Assembly (NCBI GenBank): GCA_029817715.1
Contig: JARUPY010000154.1
Location: 2,755,501-2,819,500, forward strand
Length of the DNA stretch: 64,000 nt
Reading direction: 5' to 3'
Source: Melastoma dodecandrum
Lineage: Eukaryota; Streptophyta; Magnoliopsida; Myrtales; Melastomataceae
Notes under the pieces: generated by a model
What the model saw: only the letters and a program-made list of their open reading frames with translations
Told to the model about the DNA's origin: nothing
The model's database searches: none
Translations under genes and position numbers: made by a program
In this document: in pieces, positions 22,851 to 35,682 of the stretch
Layout of the letters: every line of letters starts with the position of its first letter
Position numbering within the stretch: the first letter of the stretch is position 1

Positions 22851-24169
22851 GAAGAATCTTCCCGAGGGGAAGTGGATGGTGGATATAAAAAATTCGGTAA
22901 GATAAGATAAGATTATCATATCATCAGAGGCTGACTGGACTTTGGGTCCTTTTGTCTGCTGTACAGAAGAACGTGGGGTGTGTGTGTAAACGCAACCCCC
23001 TCCAAGAAAAGGAAACAGAAAAAGGAAAGGAAAAGGGGGAGCAACCTTTCCTTTTCTTTACTAGTGGTGCTGCCTACTGCCCTTATCTTATCTAGATATT
23101 TCCCCTTTTCTTTGAGGTTTCTTTCTTTATCCTGTTTCATCAGCTTGTAGTGTAGAGACTAGATATCTTTCTTTCTTTTCACTCATAATAACTGCAGACT
23201 CCCTCCTGCCGCTGGTGGTTCTATTTCTTGTTTCTGTGGTTGTGATGAAACCCAGTGGAAGAGGGAAGATGGGCAGCAGATCAGGGGCTGGAAAACAAGA
23301 TATAAAAATTAATATCTTGGGTCTGGCTGCTGGTGATGTGTGTATATGGCGGGGATGGCGGGGGGGGGGGGGGGGGGGGGGGGGGGTTGTTCCTTGTCAG
23401 ACTTGGGTGATGGTGACACCAACAGTGGAGGGCCCTCCAATTGCCTAAAAAATATTAGGGTCTGGATTGTGGATGGGTTCTCCCCTCTTCTTCTCCCACA
23501 TGGGTATTTAATGTGAAGGATGTTGGATTCACAATCTTTGTCCCTCCACCATCTTCTCTGCATGGTTGGTTGGAAAAGACTTTGGCCCATTAGATAAACC
23601 CTACTGGCTATAAACCAGTTTAGAAAGAAAGAACAAAGTTTGCATAAAGAGTTTTGGGATTTCATTGGGCTGTCAAACTCTTTTCAAAATGGGTTTTGTC
23701 GGCAGGCATGAGTCTCCGTTGTTTCTTAAGTAGGGCGTAGGCCTTTTTTGGGCCATGTTCTTCATTCATTTGGATTGGAGTTATACATAACAAAATCATG
23801 ACGTGTAGTAAATTAGAGTCCAATATGAATATCACTTTCTATATAAACCAGATACTTCACATGAAGAGCCACAAGCCATTTTGGGTTCCTTCCTAGGAGC
23901 AAAACAATAACACCACAATACACTACATCAAATAGCTTCTGAAAGCAAAGACTCCCTTTCTTGTGACAGTGGATGGATTCGAGTTGTCCTTCACCTTAGC
24001 AAATTTACCTACTTGGCACTGGTTGCAAATATACCCCGCATTATACCCCGCATTGAATACACACAGATAGGTTGATGCATCTCCTGTATCGCTGCTTCAT
24101 TAACAGTCTCCCCCCCCCCCCTTCCAAGTACTTTGCTCCGGGGAGGACATTTAGTGGGGGACCTGAATA
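22851..24169. other. Convergent intergenic region, MYB to bHLH
   Basis: This probably holds the MYB 3' UTR (to roughly 23200) and the 3' UTR of the bHLH gene on the right. A 27-base G run lies at 23360-23386 and a C run near 24110-24120. No gene is supported. Confidence 0.5.
23360..23386. repeat. 27-nt poly-G run
   Basis: An uninterrupted G run in the spacer, the longest homopolymer of G or C in the window. It can in principle form a G-quadruplex. Its exact length in the genome is uncertain because such runs are hard to sequence. Confidence 0.8.
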
Positions 24170-26065
24170 TCAGTTCGGTCTTTCAAAGTTGCCGCTGCCC
24201 AGCTGCATATGAAGCCACTCAGGGTGAGTCCCAGGAACAGCAAACTCCCTCTCAGCTTGTGAGGCGAACATCATTCCAGCGGCGTCAAAAGGATGGGCTC
24301 CGAGCTGCAATTAACGATTTCAATGTAAAGCAAGAAACCGACGACAGCGATAACGCGCTTCATCGCAACGGAAACATCACACTTACGTCTTTCGCTGGAA
24401 ACCCATCAAGGCCCGGGTGCATATTCATCCTCGAGTTGACTGCTTCCAGTTTCATCGACAAGAACTGCATGAACAGCTCCCCCGATGTCAGTAGTAGAGA
24501 AGACAAAGGGTAACATAACTGCAGAGGTAATAGAATCTTCGAGATGAGATTAATGATACCTCGACCTGACGCTGCAATGACTGTATATAATTGATGATCT
24601 CATCGAGAACGAGTGCCTTTCCAATAACCTAATTGGCAGAGAGATCATTGAACAACAAAAACTTGCGAAAAGGACATGCGAAATAAATACCCAGTAAAAA
24701 CCCGAATGTGTTTTGAATGAATGTGAAGCAGGCATCCCCATCTCCAACTTCCAGGATCAATTACCTTGTTGCATCCGGGGACGAGATCTTGCAGAATCTT
24801 CATCCTTTCGCTGATCTTTTCCCTCCTAGCCTGCAAAATTAAGCATCCGATACCATCAGCAACTGCAATAGCAAAACTATAAAAATCGAGAAAGACCACT
24901 ATGTTTGTGAACTTACTCTCTCTGCTAGGCTATGGCTGTCGGTCGCCTGTCCACGACGTGCCCTCACGTGTATGTAATCCTGCTTTGGCGGTTCAGAAGG
25001 CTTTTTGCTCTGCTCACCCTGCTTAGAACCAGAAGCAGAACTCGTCTCCACTTCAACTTTCACTCTGCCGTTTTCATCCCTTGACAGCCCCAACCTCATT
25101 CGTTTCCCGTTCCCATTTGAGGTTGTCTATTAATATTTCACAATAAGCATAACCAACAAACAAAAACCAAGGTTCCTCACATCAAGCTAAGCATCAGCAT
25201 AAAAACCAGCACATAGATCCAAAAACTACTATCGTCTAAGATGTGAACCCCACAATCTGAAGATATCGAAGTTGGGGGTAAAGCTTAAAACAGTGAAATG
25301 GATGGTCACTTCATGGCGATCTTGCGATCTCCCCACGATAGCATTAAACCAGAAATTCAGTTCGGTTTTTCCATTTCGATGCACAAAGATAACAGCAAAC
25401 AGTGACCTCAGGCCGTTGAAACAACTACTGTCCTAAATTCAGGCACGCAAAAGCACTTTACAATGATTAGAGAGGTCAATTAGACAAAACAAAATCAAAT
25501 AAAACTGTCTTAATCATTGAAACCCTTCCTTCATGTTCAACAGTCCTAATCCCAATAGTCAACACCAACATCAACTTCCCTTTTTCCCAACTTTTTTCTG
25601 CCCCCCGCAACCAAAAACCCAAGAACTCAGACGCTAAATCGCAGATGATCAAACCCCAATTAAAAGAATTAAAGGGGCTAATTAACCAACACTGATCAGG
25701 GTGGAGATGAAAAGACAAACCAAGTCATTGCCGCTGCTGGTGGAGACCATCTTGGAGCACTCATCCTCACAATTCCCATTCCCACTCCCTGCAAGCCCGT
25801 TGTCCGTCTTCCTCTTCACCCCATTCCCACTATTCTCCGTCACCGACGACACATCCCCCGAAGCTCGCTCCCTCTCGCCGCCAGCCACGGCTGCCGAATC
25901 CAGGAACCACGCCATGCTCCCCATCCTCAGCCCCAACCCACCACCGCCACCACCAACTCCATTCCCCGGACCTTCTTCGCCACTAAAAGGCCAAATCTCA
26001 GCCAAGCTGTACGCCGACGGGTTCGCTGCCGAGAAAGACGACTCGTTGATTATCGGGGGGTCCAT
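24170..26065 (-). CDS. BHLH79: bHLH transcription factor, bHLH79 type
   Basis: Six exons on the minus strand (26065-25721, 25126-24917, 24830-24765, 24628-24560, 24464-24387, 24304-24170), all phase 0, encode 300 residues. The N-terminus [20 protein letters not shown] and the following SLAEIWPF match my recollection of bHLH79. A Gly/Ser-rich segment follows, then [20 protein letters not shown] and the basic helix-loop-helix spanning exons 2 to 4 (about residues 171-230), including the His-Glu-Arg DNA-contact pattern in HSLAERARR. Exon 5 gives [14 protein letters not shown]; exon 6 ends with HPEWLHMQ. Related factors (HBI1, BEE, CIB) promote cell elongation and bind E-boxes or G-boxes as dimers in the nucleus. 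The loop is split by an intron after GCNK, typical of the family. A Gly run in exon 1 is encoded by a repetitive GGT/GGC tract. Confidence 0.93.
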
Positions 26066-29000
26066 TACCAGGCAAAGACCCGAACTTTACCGCGAGAGGC
26101 CAAGTGGGTAACGGTTATCGAGGACGGGGATCGAGTCCGGTAGTAGAAAGTTAGTATCTTTATTAGGAAAAGAGCCGGTCTTCGAAGGTTGTAGTGAAAT
26201 TTTTTATTGGGGTTTTTCTTTTCTGGTTACCTTTTCGGTTCGAGGGGTGGGGGGAAAAGATCGAGGGGGCGAGCGAGTGAAGGGAGAGGGTGAGAGTGAT
26301 GAAGGATGGCGGGGGGGGTTTATTTATGGAGGCGAGATGGAAACGAGTGTGGGAGCGTGGGTGTCTTTTTCGCGTCTCTATGCTGTGGGTGTAAGAAAGA
26401 GTTTGGGGTTTGAAGTGTGTGGTTTGTGCCCGGTTTGTTCAGTTCTCAGTTCAGTTCCGAGATGGGAGGTTGGGGGAGAACTCTTTTGAAGTGTTCGTTA
26501 GTGCGGATGCCGTGAGTCCTACTAGCTGATAAAGGAGGGGAGGTGGCAGGAAGGGAAGGGGTGCTCTCCTGAGCGTGCGTCTCACGCCGGTGAGGGGGCG
26601 ATCTTCTCTCCGTGGAATTGTTTGTGGTAAGAAGAAAAGAATAAGAGTGTTTCCTTTTTTATAAATAAAAAGAGTTTTATTAAAAGAGAGCAAGTGAAAC
26701 TCCTCCATTTTTTAAAAAGTGGCTCCTGACCCTCAAAGCTTATTTAAGTAATAGATCGCTGAGAAAGGATTCCGATCTGGGAAAACATATTTATTTAAAA
26801 AAATAGTAATAATCCAAATTTAGTCTGAGCCAAAGCATCGGTTCATTGGCAATTATATTAATTATAGAAAAAAGTGATGAAGATTAATTAAGATTAGATC
26901 CATGGGATCACGAGCTTTTGGGTTCTTCCTTTACTTAAAACCAATCAGCACAATTTAGGAAGTCTCTCTTCACCATCCCATGTCCAACCCCAGGTGCATG
27001 GCATAACATCCCACCCAAACCCATGAATAAAGAATCACTGCTCAAATTAAGAAGGTATTCACTTCCCGGGAGACCCATAAAATCCGTGATTTTCATAATA
27101 AAACTATTTTCTCTCTGTGGTCATCAAAACAATTATCCAACCCAATTCAATAATAATGAGGAGGAGGGATTGGGGATTGTCTTTGTTTATCCTCTACTAT
27201 CTCATTCTCATCTCCCTTTCACTCCCCCCACAACCCCCTTTGCCTAACTTGCTTAGCAAAAACAAGATGCCTTCATAAGCATCCATTGTTAATCCTCATA
27301 AAGTCTCCCCTCCACCATCCCCAATTAGGGATTCACCCATTTTCCCTTTTCATCCCACCCCATGTGCTCATATCTATCCTCCATTTTAGAAAATTTAAGA
27401 AAAGGCTTTCAATATTTCTTCTCCTCAATCCCCACCCACCCACCTCAAAACCATGAAAACCCTCTTTTGGGTTCACATCATAATCAACCAAGTATACCAA
27501 CCTCCCTATACTTTCTACCTCAATTCACATTTCCTCAACTGGTATGGTGAATTCTTTTCGGACACGTGCCTAAAACCAACATTTTTCCCTTTTCATTTGG
27601 GGAAATGGGATCTTCCTTCGGTTTTAGCATTTTATCTGTACATCACACTCAGCGTTGTTGTTGTGCCCCCCTGCCCACGTTTCTCAATTCGACACATGTT
27701 TGAATTGAAAAATTCCGGAGTGCCTCAGCCACTGTTGTTCTCTAGTGCTTGGATTGGGGAGATTTCAAGGGACACGACATTGTGATTTTTATTCATTCGT
27801 GGCGAGGGTTTTGGCGGTTTACAACACGTGTCGTAACCCCTCGATCGGCGGCATAAATACAAGGGTTTTGGGGGATATTGTATTTGCACACACTTGTAGA
27901 GAAGTACTATGTTGTAAGAGAATTGGGATCGATATCCTTTCCGATGGCAATTTACCTGATCTAGTGTTGTGAACTTAGGACCAAAACATCGACGCGCTCG
28001 GACAAGATGGAGAGCTCCGAGTGTGAATCATCTTGGGGTGTTGGGTGAGGGAAGTACCAAAGGATTGGGGAAAGTACAGAATATGGAGTCTAGTACAAAT
28101 GACATTGGGATTAGATAAAGAGAGGTCTTGAAAAGGCTTGTGCCCAACACTTTGTCGGATCGGAACACAAAAACCAAAAAGCGGGTGGGCTGTTGTCCAT
28201 CCAGCTATACAATAACCTCAATTATATATGTAAGAGAAAAAAGGGCAAAGACATTCATTCGAAATCGGGTCTTTGATATTTTTTCCCCACAGTTGGATGA
28301 ATGACAAATGTCCAACCAAAGAGAAGAGATGTCCCCCCCCCCTTCCCTTGGAGAAAGAGTGACTTCCTTTCATGGGCAAGGACAGCTAAGGTAGCCTCCG
28401 ATAAGGTTTGCCATTTCTGGCAAGAACGGCATTTTTTTTTTTAAATTGGTATTACTCTACTCTCCATTTGGCTGTGGAGTTTTTTTTTTTTTTTTTTTTT
28501 TTACTTCCTCACCTCTAAAAGATGCCCGGATTCTCAAACTCGTTACTTTCTATAGCGGAAAGCTCCGACTTCGGTGATATGCGCATCGATCGGATATAGG
28601 TGATGGGGTGATTCTCTGATGTGCGGTGATGCTCTGTTGGGGGCATCGTTAGTTGGCACGGATTCTCGATTTACAGGGGCACCAATTCGACATGTGATGT
28701 TATTGTTTTTTAAAAGAAAAAAAATTTGGCACAGTGAAGAAGGACCCGGAACAGCATGAGAAGAATGGGATCTAATTCATTTGTTTGCGAACCTTCAATT
28801 CTCGTTCCATCGAGCTAAAAGTCTTCTGTGCCGATCATATTCGATTGGGGGTGGCAATGCAAAACGTGGGCTTCACGGGTATTTAAATATGGGCCTAGAA
28901 AGGTGGGCTCGTGATGTTCTATTGGGCCTAATATAACATTTTGGTCCATGGGCCGAAATGGGTTGATGTTTAGGCCCAAAAATATCCAAACCCTCAAAGC

Positions 29001-30510
29001 CCATGTAATTAACAAAGGTTTAGTCAGTCTCAGATCATATTTTCCGCACAAGTGTCCTTTTTATAAGGAAGAAATTGTTATTTCATTTCACGTAAGCTCC
29101 GCGAAAAGCTAGCGGACAGGCGGACGAACCGAGCAGGAGCGGATGCGGACATGGTCGTTGGCGGACGTTGCATTGCATGTGAGGCACAGCTAATACGAGC
29201 TTATTTATTAGCTTTAAGCTTTACATTCGTTTACCCTTTTTTTTCTGCAGACTTAGTTTATGAGTTCGTTGGTGTCTCTGTCTTTTCTTGTAAGAAAATT
29301 TCCAAACCCTCCGTCGTGCTGTCCGAATACGTTCGCATCCCCCCATTTGCGTTGAGACCATATTTGTCGTAGCGCGCATGAAATTCCACTTCGATGATAT
29401 TTAGACACGTAGCTGGTCACCCGACAAGGAACGTTCTTCCCATATGTCCACACGCAAATTTCAGGCAGAAACTGGCGCAGTAGAATTCGGCGGCATCATT
29501 AATTTAGGAGGAAGAGACTTACAAGCAAAGCAACGAAACAGGAGGCATCGTGGGGAGCCTCCAAGGCGACCGACTATTCCTATGTGCTTAGGCATGGAGG
29601 TCGATGAAAGGACTCGTGTCGTGTTGTGGTAATATTTTGGCAATATAGAGATTGGTTTAAACATGTTCGGCAGAAAAAAAAAAAACTGCCGCCGGAGTTC
29701 ATTAAAATTAAATCACGTGTAATGCTAGTATAACATTGGTAATAAAGAATAATAGTGATGATAATAATAATTCACCAACTTTCTCAAAATGTTTAGAACT
29801 CGTTTGGGCGTTTTGACTTCGTCAGGAATGAGAAACTAACCAGTTGGACACGTACGCGTCATCCGCCGACCGACAATCCCACAACGAATGGAAAAACGAG
29901 GAATTCTCAAACGACCCGCATGGGCAGTGGCGCCACCCTAATCCATACTGTAATCAAAACTAATAACAATAATAGTATAGCATCAAATATGTTAGTATTT
30001 CTTTCAAACACAATCTCTAATAATATTTTTTTATACAAATTTATTTTCTCAATCAAATCAAATTTGTTAGGAAGAGAACAAAGAGAGACATGTAATCAAT
30101 TCAGTGCTATTAAATTCTCCCGAACTAAATTAAGAAGTAGGAATGATCAGATTGATTTCAATTACTTTATGGATTCTTCCCATATATATAAAAAAAAAAA
30201 AATTTCAAACCGTGGTCCGACCAACAACAGAATCTCCCCCCCTCTCTGTCTATAATATTAGATCATCGGTTTTTCCTTCCCTCCGATTCAAAAGAGAGAA
30301 AAAGCTCCAATCTTTTTGATCCTCCCGAAGTCTCCTCGACGCTTTCTCCTCCCCTCTCCTTTAATACCCCCAGGTTTCTGATCCTTAGGGTTTCTGCCAT
30401 CTTCTTCCTCCCCTTTTTCTTCTTCTTCTTCTTCAATCGGGCCTCCTGCCCTGTCAAGAGAAGGGGGAAGGGGAAGAGGGAGGGGATTGTTCGTCCTCAA
30501 GGCTTTCTCG
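26066..30510. other. Divergent intergenic spacer, bHLH to galactosyltransferase
   Basis: About 4.4 kb lies between two outward-facing genes. The left 400-600 bp should be the bHLH leader and promoter; the right about 300 bp is a CT-rich leader of the galactosyltransferase with a telo-box-like TTAGGGTTT near 30387. Between them is AT-rich DNA with a C run near 28334 and a T run near 28480-28502. ORFs in 27023-27972 and 29151-29632 show no family features. No RNA gene is recognised. Confidence 0.55.
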
Positions 30511-33271
30511 ATGAGGAGAGCCAAACCAGACAAGTTCGACGCCTTCCAATCCCTATGTCGCCAGAGATCGTTCCAGATCCTTCTGGGTGTCGGGTTCCTC
30601 TACCTGGTCCTCGTCACCGTCGAGATTCCCTACGTTTCCAGGGAGACCCTGTCTTTGATCCCCCGCTCTGTTAAGTTGCAGACCGACCAGGACATCCAGA
30701 CACACGTCGCCCCTTCCCGCCCCCTGGTTAACGTCACTTCTGCCTCTGGTGGCGGTTCGGACCCCGCAGGGGGGGACTTGTCCCCTGCCGTTGCCGTCCC
30801 CAGGGGGAGGCGCGTTACCAGGAGGAGCGCGATCTCCGGGCTTGACTTTGGGAATGCGTGGAAGAACGGGGTTGGGAAGGGGTTCTCGGGTTTGCATAAG
30901 TCCGCCAAGGTCGCCTGGGATGTCGGGAGGAAGTTCTGGTCGGAATTGGCTTCTGGGAAGGTGAGTCAGCGGAAGGAGGTCCTCGCGCTGTCGATTGCGT
31001 GTTGGCTCTGTCTGTTTGAATTCGTTGATTAGTTTTGGTTAAGTTAGATGCGTTCCTACTTGGGAGGGGCTGTTCATCATGAGTTTATGGCTCGTCGAAG
31101 AGAATGTGCATCAATAATGGTTTGATTCGGCAGGTGGTAACTGAGAAGCCGATGGCACGCAAGGCTGCAAATGCAACCGAGTCATGCCCACATTCATTGT
31201 CGTTGTCAGGGCCCGAGTTCTTGGAACGGAAGCGTGTGTTGGTACTGCCATGCGGGTTGACTCTGGGATCACATATCACTGTGGTTGGGAAGCCGAGGGG
31301 AGCGCATTCGGAGAAGGACCCCAAAATAGCTCTGGTGAAGGATGATGAGGAGGTGATGGTTTCGCAGTTCCATATGGAGTTACAGGGGTTAAGGAATGTG
31401 GAAGGGGAGGACCCACCAAGGATCTTGCACTTCAATCCGAGGTTGAAGGGGGATTGGAGTGGGAAGCCAGTGATTGAGCAGAACACTTGTTACCGGATGC
31501 AGTGGGGGACTGCGCTACGTTGTGAGGGTTGGAGGTCAAGGGCCGATGAGGAGACTGGTAAGCTTGGTTTAGTGCAGTCGACATCGAGTTATCAGCAGTT
31601 GCTGGTGGAAGTTGGAGTTGTTTCCTTGGTACCTGCTGATTTATAAAATGTGAAAATTTCCTGCAGTGGATGGGCAATTGAAGTGCGAGAAGTGGATTCG
31701 AGATGATGACAATCGTTCTGAAGAGTCGAAGGCGTCGTGGTGGTTGAATAGGCTCATCGGGAAAACGAAGAAAGTGGCAGTGGATTGGCCATATCCATTT
31801 GCTGAGGACAGGTTGTTTGTCATGACTATCAGTGCGGGCTTGGAAGGCTATCACATCAGCGTCGATGGAAGGCATGTTACATCTTTTCCTTACCGCACAG
31901 TGAGTCAAAACATCTTAAGTTGTTGGTTTCATTGAGAATGCCTCTTTACCCGTTCAACCGTTACTCTTGAGTATGTCCTTTGACGTTTCTCCTTGGCCAG
32001 GGGTTTGCGCTCGAAGATGCCACTGGGCTAACCTTGAATGGAGATGTCGACGTGCATTCCATATTCGCCGCTGCCCTGCCTACTGTACACCCTAATTATG
32101 CTCCGCAGAGACATCTAGAGATGTCAAGCCGATGGCAGGCCCCACCAGTTTCTGATGAGCCCGTGGAAATGTTTATCGGCATTCTTTCTGCAGGCAATCA
32201 TTTTGCCGAGCGTATGGCTGTGAGGAAGTCATGGATGCAACATAAGCTTGTTAAATCTTCAAATGTTGTTGCACGGTTTTTTGTTGCCTTGGTAAGGGAT
32301 ACATCTATATGCTCAACTTGAATGAAATTTTTTCGCTCCTTATCAATGTTTGTGGTAACCCATTTTTCTTGTCTCGGTAGCATTCTCGAAAGGAAGTGAA
32401 TGTGGAACTGAAGAAAGAGGCAGATTTCTTCGGGGACATTGTCATTGTGCCTTACATGGACAACTATGATCTTGTTGTGCTGAAAACGGTCGCCATTTGT
32501 GAGTATGGGGTAAGTATCAGAATCTGAACTAGTGCGGTATTCTTGATTGGCGATGTTACTTATCGTCCTTCCTCTTTCCTTTTCCCCCCAGATTCGCCAG
32601 ATGTCTGCCAAATATGTCATGAAATGTGATGACGACACATTCGTCCGGTTGGATGCAGTTCTGGACGAAGTAAGGAAGGTTCCCAATGGTAAGAGCTTGT
32701 ATATCGGAAACATCAACTTCTATCACAAGCCCCTTCGCTATGGGAAGTGGGCTGTCACCTACGAGGTACTGATGGCTGGGTCCTACATTTCCCAAACCAA
32801 GTTTTTTCCACTCTTGTCTTGTGCATATATTCAATCCCTTTTCCCTTTCAGGAGTGGCCCGAGGAAGAATATCCTCCCTATGCCAATGGGCCAGGCTATG
32901 TTCTGTCTTCCGACATTGCCCATTTTATCGTAGCCGAGTTTGAGAGCCTCAAACTAAGGGTAGGAGAAACATCCTTTGGTCATTCTTTGGGAAACTCGAG
33001 TAATGTTAGATTTGCAGGATCATGTTTTCTTTTTTTTCTTTCTTCTCTCATCGTATTGCAGCTGTTTAAGATGGAGGACGTGAGCGTAGGGATGTGGGTG
33101 GAGCAGTTCAATGGCACAATGCCGGTGGAGTACGTGCACAACCTCAAGTTCTGTCAGTTCGGGTGCATCAACGATTACTACACGGCGCATTACCAATCCC
33201 CGAGGCAGATGATATGCCTGTGGGACAAATTGCAAGAAGAGGGCATGCCTGTTTGCTGCGACATGAGATAA
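30511..33271 (+). CDS. Hydroxyproline O-galactosyltransferase, GALT2-6 family (galectin + GT31)
   Basis: Eight exons (30511-30960, 31134-31557, 31667-31899, 32001-32291, 32381-32509, 32592-32765, 32852-32959, 33062-33271) encode 672 residues. A short basic cytosolic tail precedes one membrane anchor ([20 protein letters not shown], about residues 20-40), giving a type II Golgi topology. A stem is followed by a galectin-like domain in exons 2-4 and a GT31 galactosyltransferase domain in exons 4-8. The metal-binding DxD motif is in [14 protein letters not shown]. These enzymes add the first galactose to hydroxyproline of arabinogalactan proteins using UDP-galactose. Length and start resemble Arabidopsis GALT5/GALT6; I cannot separate the two. 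The leader is CT-rich. A possible poly(A) signal AATAAA lies at 33642-33647. Confidence 0.93.
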
Positions 33272-33757
33272 CAGAGTTAGAGCCTCTTTCCTTTGCCTTT
33301 TTTTTTTCTTTTTTTCCTTAGAGGAGACATACAAAGCAAAACATTGCAGGAAAGTTTTGCAGCGTCATTTTCTTTTAGCCATAACATATTGTACATAGAC
33401 ATACCCCCCACCCATCGATAAGGAGGTTTCGTTCGGTCGGATGATCGATCAAGTGGACCGCCGTAGTCTTGGGTGTATGAAGAGAGATCTTTCTAGGCTT
33501 GGGTGTAAGAGGATGATCGATCTTATGATTCAATTCATTATTATGTCCCAAGAGAATCATCATTCGAACTGTCTTTTTATTTCAATCCCATTCCATTCCA
33601 TCCAGTTTTCTTTTCCCTTCTTTTAGCATGGCCCTTTCTCAAATAAAACAATAGGAATCGTCTCGTTTACTTTCCAACACAACACATTCACGTATCTGCA
33701 TATTGAAAACGATTATGAACTTATAATCTTTACTGATACAACCTTTTCGCGGACGTA
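33272..33757. other. Convergent 3' region, galactosyltransferase to NFD4-like
   Basis: No gene is supported. It contains a T-rich tract at 33297-33318 and a candidate AATAAA at 33642-33647 for the galactosyltransferase. The minus-strand NFD4-like 3' UTR probably lies at the right. Confidence 0.5.
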
Positions 33758-35498
33758 TCAATGCTGGCCTTGAGAAGTAGTACCGCGTCGGATTGCCGGG
33801 AGGATGACCCGTTTGTAGAAATCCTTTGTCCTAAGATATAGGAACAAGGCTGCGAGAGAACCCAGCAATGTTGTGGAGGCCATGATGAGGAATGACAGCA
33901 TGAAACAGTGCCTCCCCGTGCACCTGTTCCCTTCCCCCGTCTTCGTTGCTTCCTTGTCGTAGATATATCCAATTACCCTTACCGAGAATATGTAAGATCC
34001 CACCGGGTTCGCCATTGTAATGGCATTGAATATGGTCCCCATGTGCTTTGTTCCATATATCTCTGCCGTGACTGTCGGCATCAGCGACCACTGTGACCCA
34101 TAGGAGACCCCGACTAGGACTGAGCCTGCATAGAGGGCACCAGGGAGTCCGGAGGCGAAGACAAGGTGGCCAACACTCAGCATGGCGAGGGTGATGGTCA
34201 TGAACAGAGGGCGCGCCCACCCTTGAGACCGGAGGAGCATGTCGGATGTGTAGCCGGCCCCGAACCGACCAAGAAAGTTCCATATGCTCCAGAGGGAGAG
34301 CACCGTGTTCACTTCCTCGTTGGCGTACCCAAGTGACTCCCCGATCTGGCTGAGGTTGTTGCTTGTGGCCAGCCCTGAGCCCATCCCACATGCCATCGAG
34401 AAGATAAGTATCCAGAACTCCATAGTTAGCATTGCCTGCACCAAGTTACAATCCTCACCCCGCTGACGAAAATCCATACACTTCGAATTGCTGGGACAGC
34501 GTTCTTCGTGCTGCTCTTCCTTGTCACCAGGCAGGTGGCGGTAATCATTTGACGGCAATTCAACCTTTTGGCAATCTTCCTGATGAGCTCTAGCAGCGAC
34601 ACAGAGGGGTGAGAGGAGCAAAATCAGGAGAACTCCCAGTGCCAACACTCGTAGCACAAATAGGTATCCAAACATAATCTGTAGTACTATGAGTACTGTC
34701 AGATAACCAGCCACGATCATGGCAACAGCCGAGAAAGCATTCAAGAACCGCTTATCGTCTCCATCCCTTGCATTATGGACCTTAACAATCCACATGAGTA
34801 ACATCGTATTGATGGTGGGCAATAGGGCAAGCATCAGAAGGAAAGACGATGCATCGCCATGAAACACTGCCTGATATAATTGGACGAGTATAGCAGCGCT
34901 TAGTCCTATGAATCCCTAGAACCAAAACATTGAGAAAAGAGCTTCAAATTGATTTCAGCATAATCAAATTCAAGTTAATCTTGGTTGTCACCTTCATGAT
35001 TCCAACAGCGGTGCCGCTATAGCCCGGGAAATTCCGGACAGCAGTGACGACGTCGGCCGTGTTGAAGAAGCTCTGAGCATGCGCCGCGATCAGCATGAAC
35101 GAACACATGGCTGCAACGGGTGGCCGCGGGATGATCCCCTCGACAGAGGCCCAGATAAGGAAGTAACCTAGGAAGTTCTGTACTGCTCCTGCAAGGAGGA
35201 CCACCCACGGCCCGAGACTGAGGAGCCTACGAGATGATCCCCCCCTGGAGGCCGTCAAGGAGTATAGGAGGCCAGCGAGGACTCCAACGTTGCCGCCAAC
35301 GTCCTTGAAGACAGAGACGGTGTCAAGGGTCGACTGTGTGTATTCGAGGGACGATTTCAGAAGCGGGGAGTAAACAGAGAACGTGTAGAGCGAGCCGCTC
35401 GTGCACTGGACCCAGATGCTCGCCGCGGTGGCCGCCCACCTGCTGTGGAGGAGGGAAAGGCTCCGACCTGGCTGCAGTCGCTCCCCGTATTCCTCCAT
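33758..35498 (-). CDS. Nodulin-like / NFD4-like major facilitator protein (tandem copy 1)
   Basis: Two exons on the minus strand (35498-34992 and 34915-33758, phase 0) encode 554 residues. The N-terminal nodulin-like domain begins RWAATAASIWVQCTSGSLYT and contains SVFKDVGGNVGVLAGLLYS and AHAQSFFNTADVVTAVRNFP, all family hallmarks. The second half is an MFS_1-like region with about 11-12 hydrophobic segments in total, including ACGMGSGLATSNNLSQIGES and IWNFLGRFGAGYTSDM. A charged loop separates the halves. Family members are multi-spanning membrane proteins with mostly unknown substrates; NFD4 itself was found through a nuclear-fusion defect in Arabidopsis. The adjacent copy 2 has the same intron position after GIMK, so the pair arose by tandem duplication. 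Expression and substrate are unknown. Confidence 0.9.
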
Positions 35499-35682
35499 GT
35501 TCGGGCAGTCGGTCGGAAGCGAACCATGGAATGATTGTTGTCGAGCTTTGGTGTACTTTCAGGCGATACTGCGTTTTTTGGCTTGTAATGGTATTGGTCT
35601 GCCGTTTGTAACTAAACAGATATGCATCGACACGTTTTTGGCTGCAGCTTGTCGCAAACTTTCATTGAATTCAGACATAATC

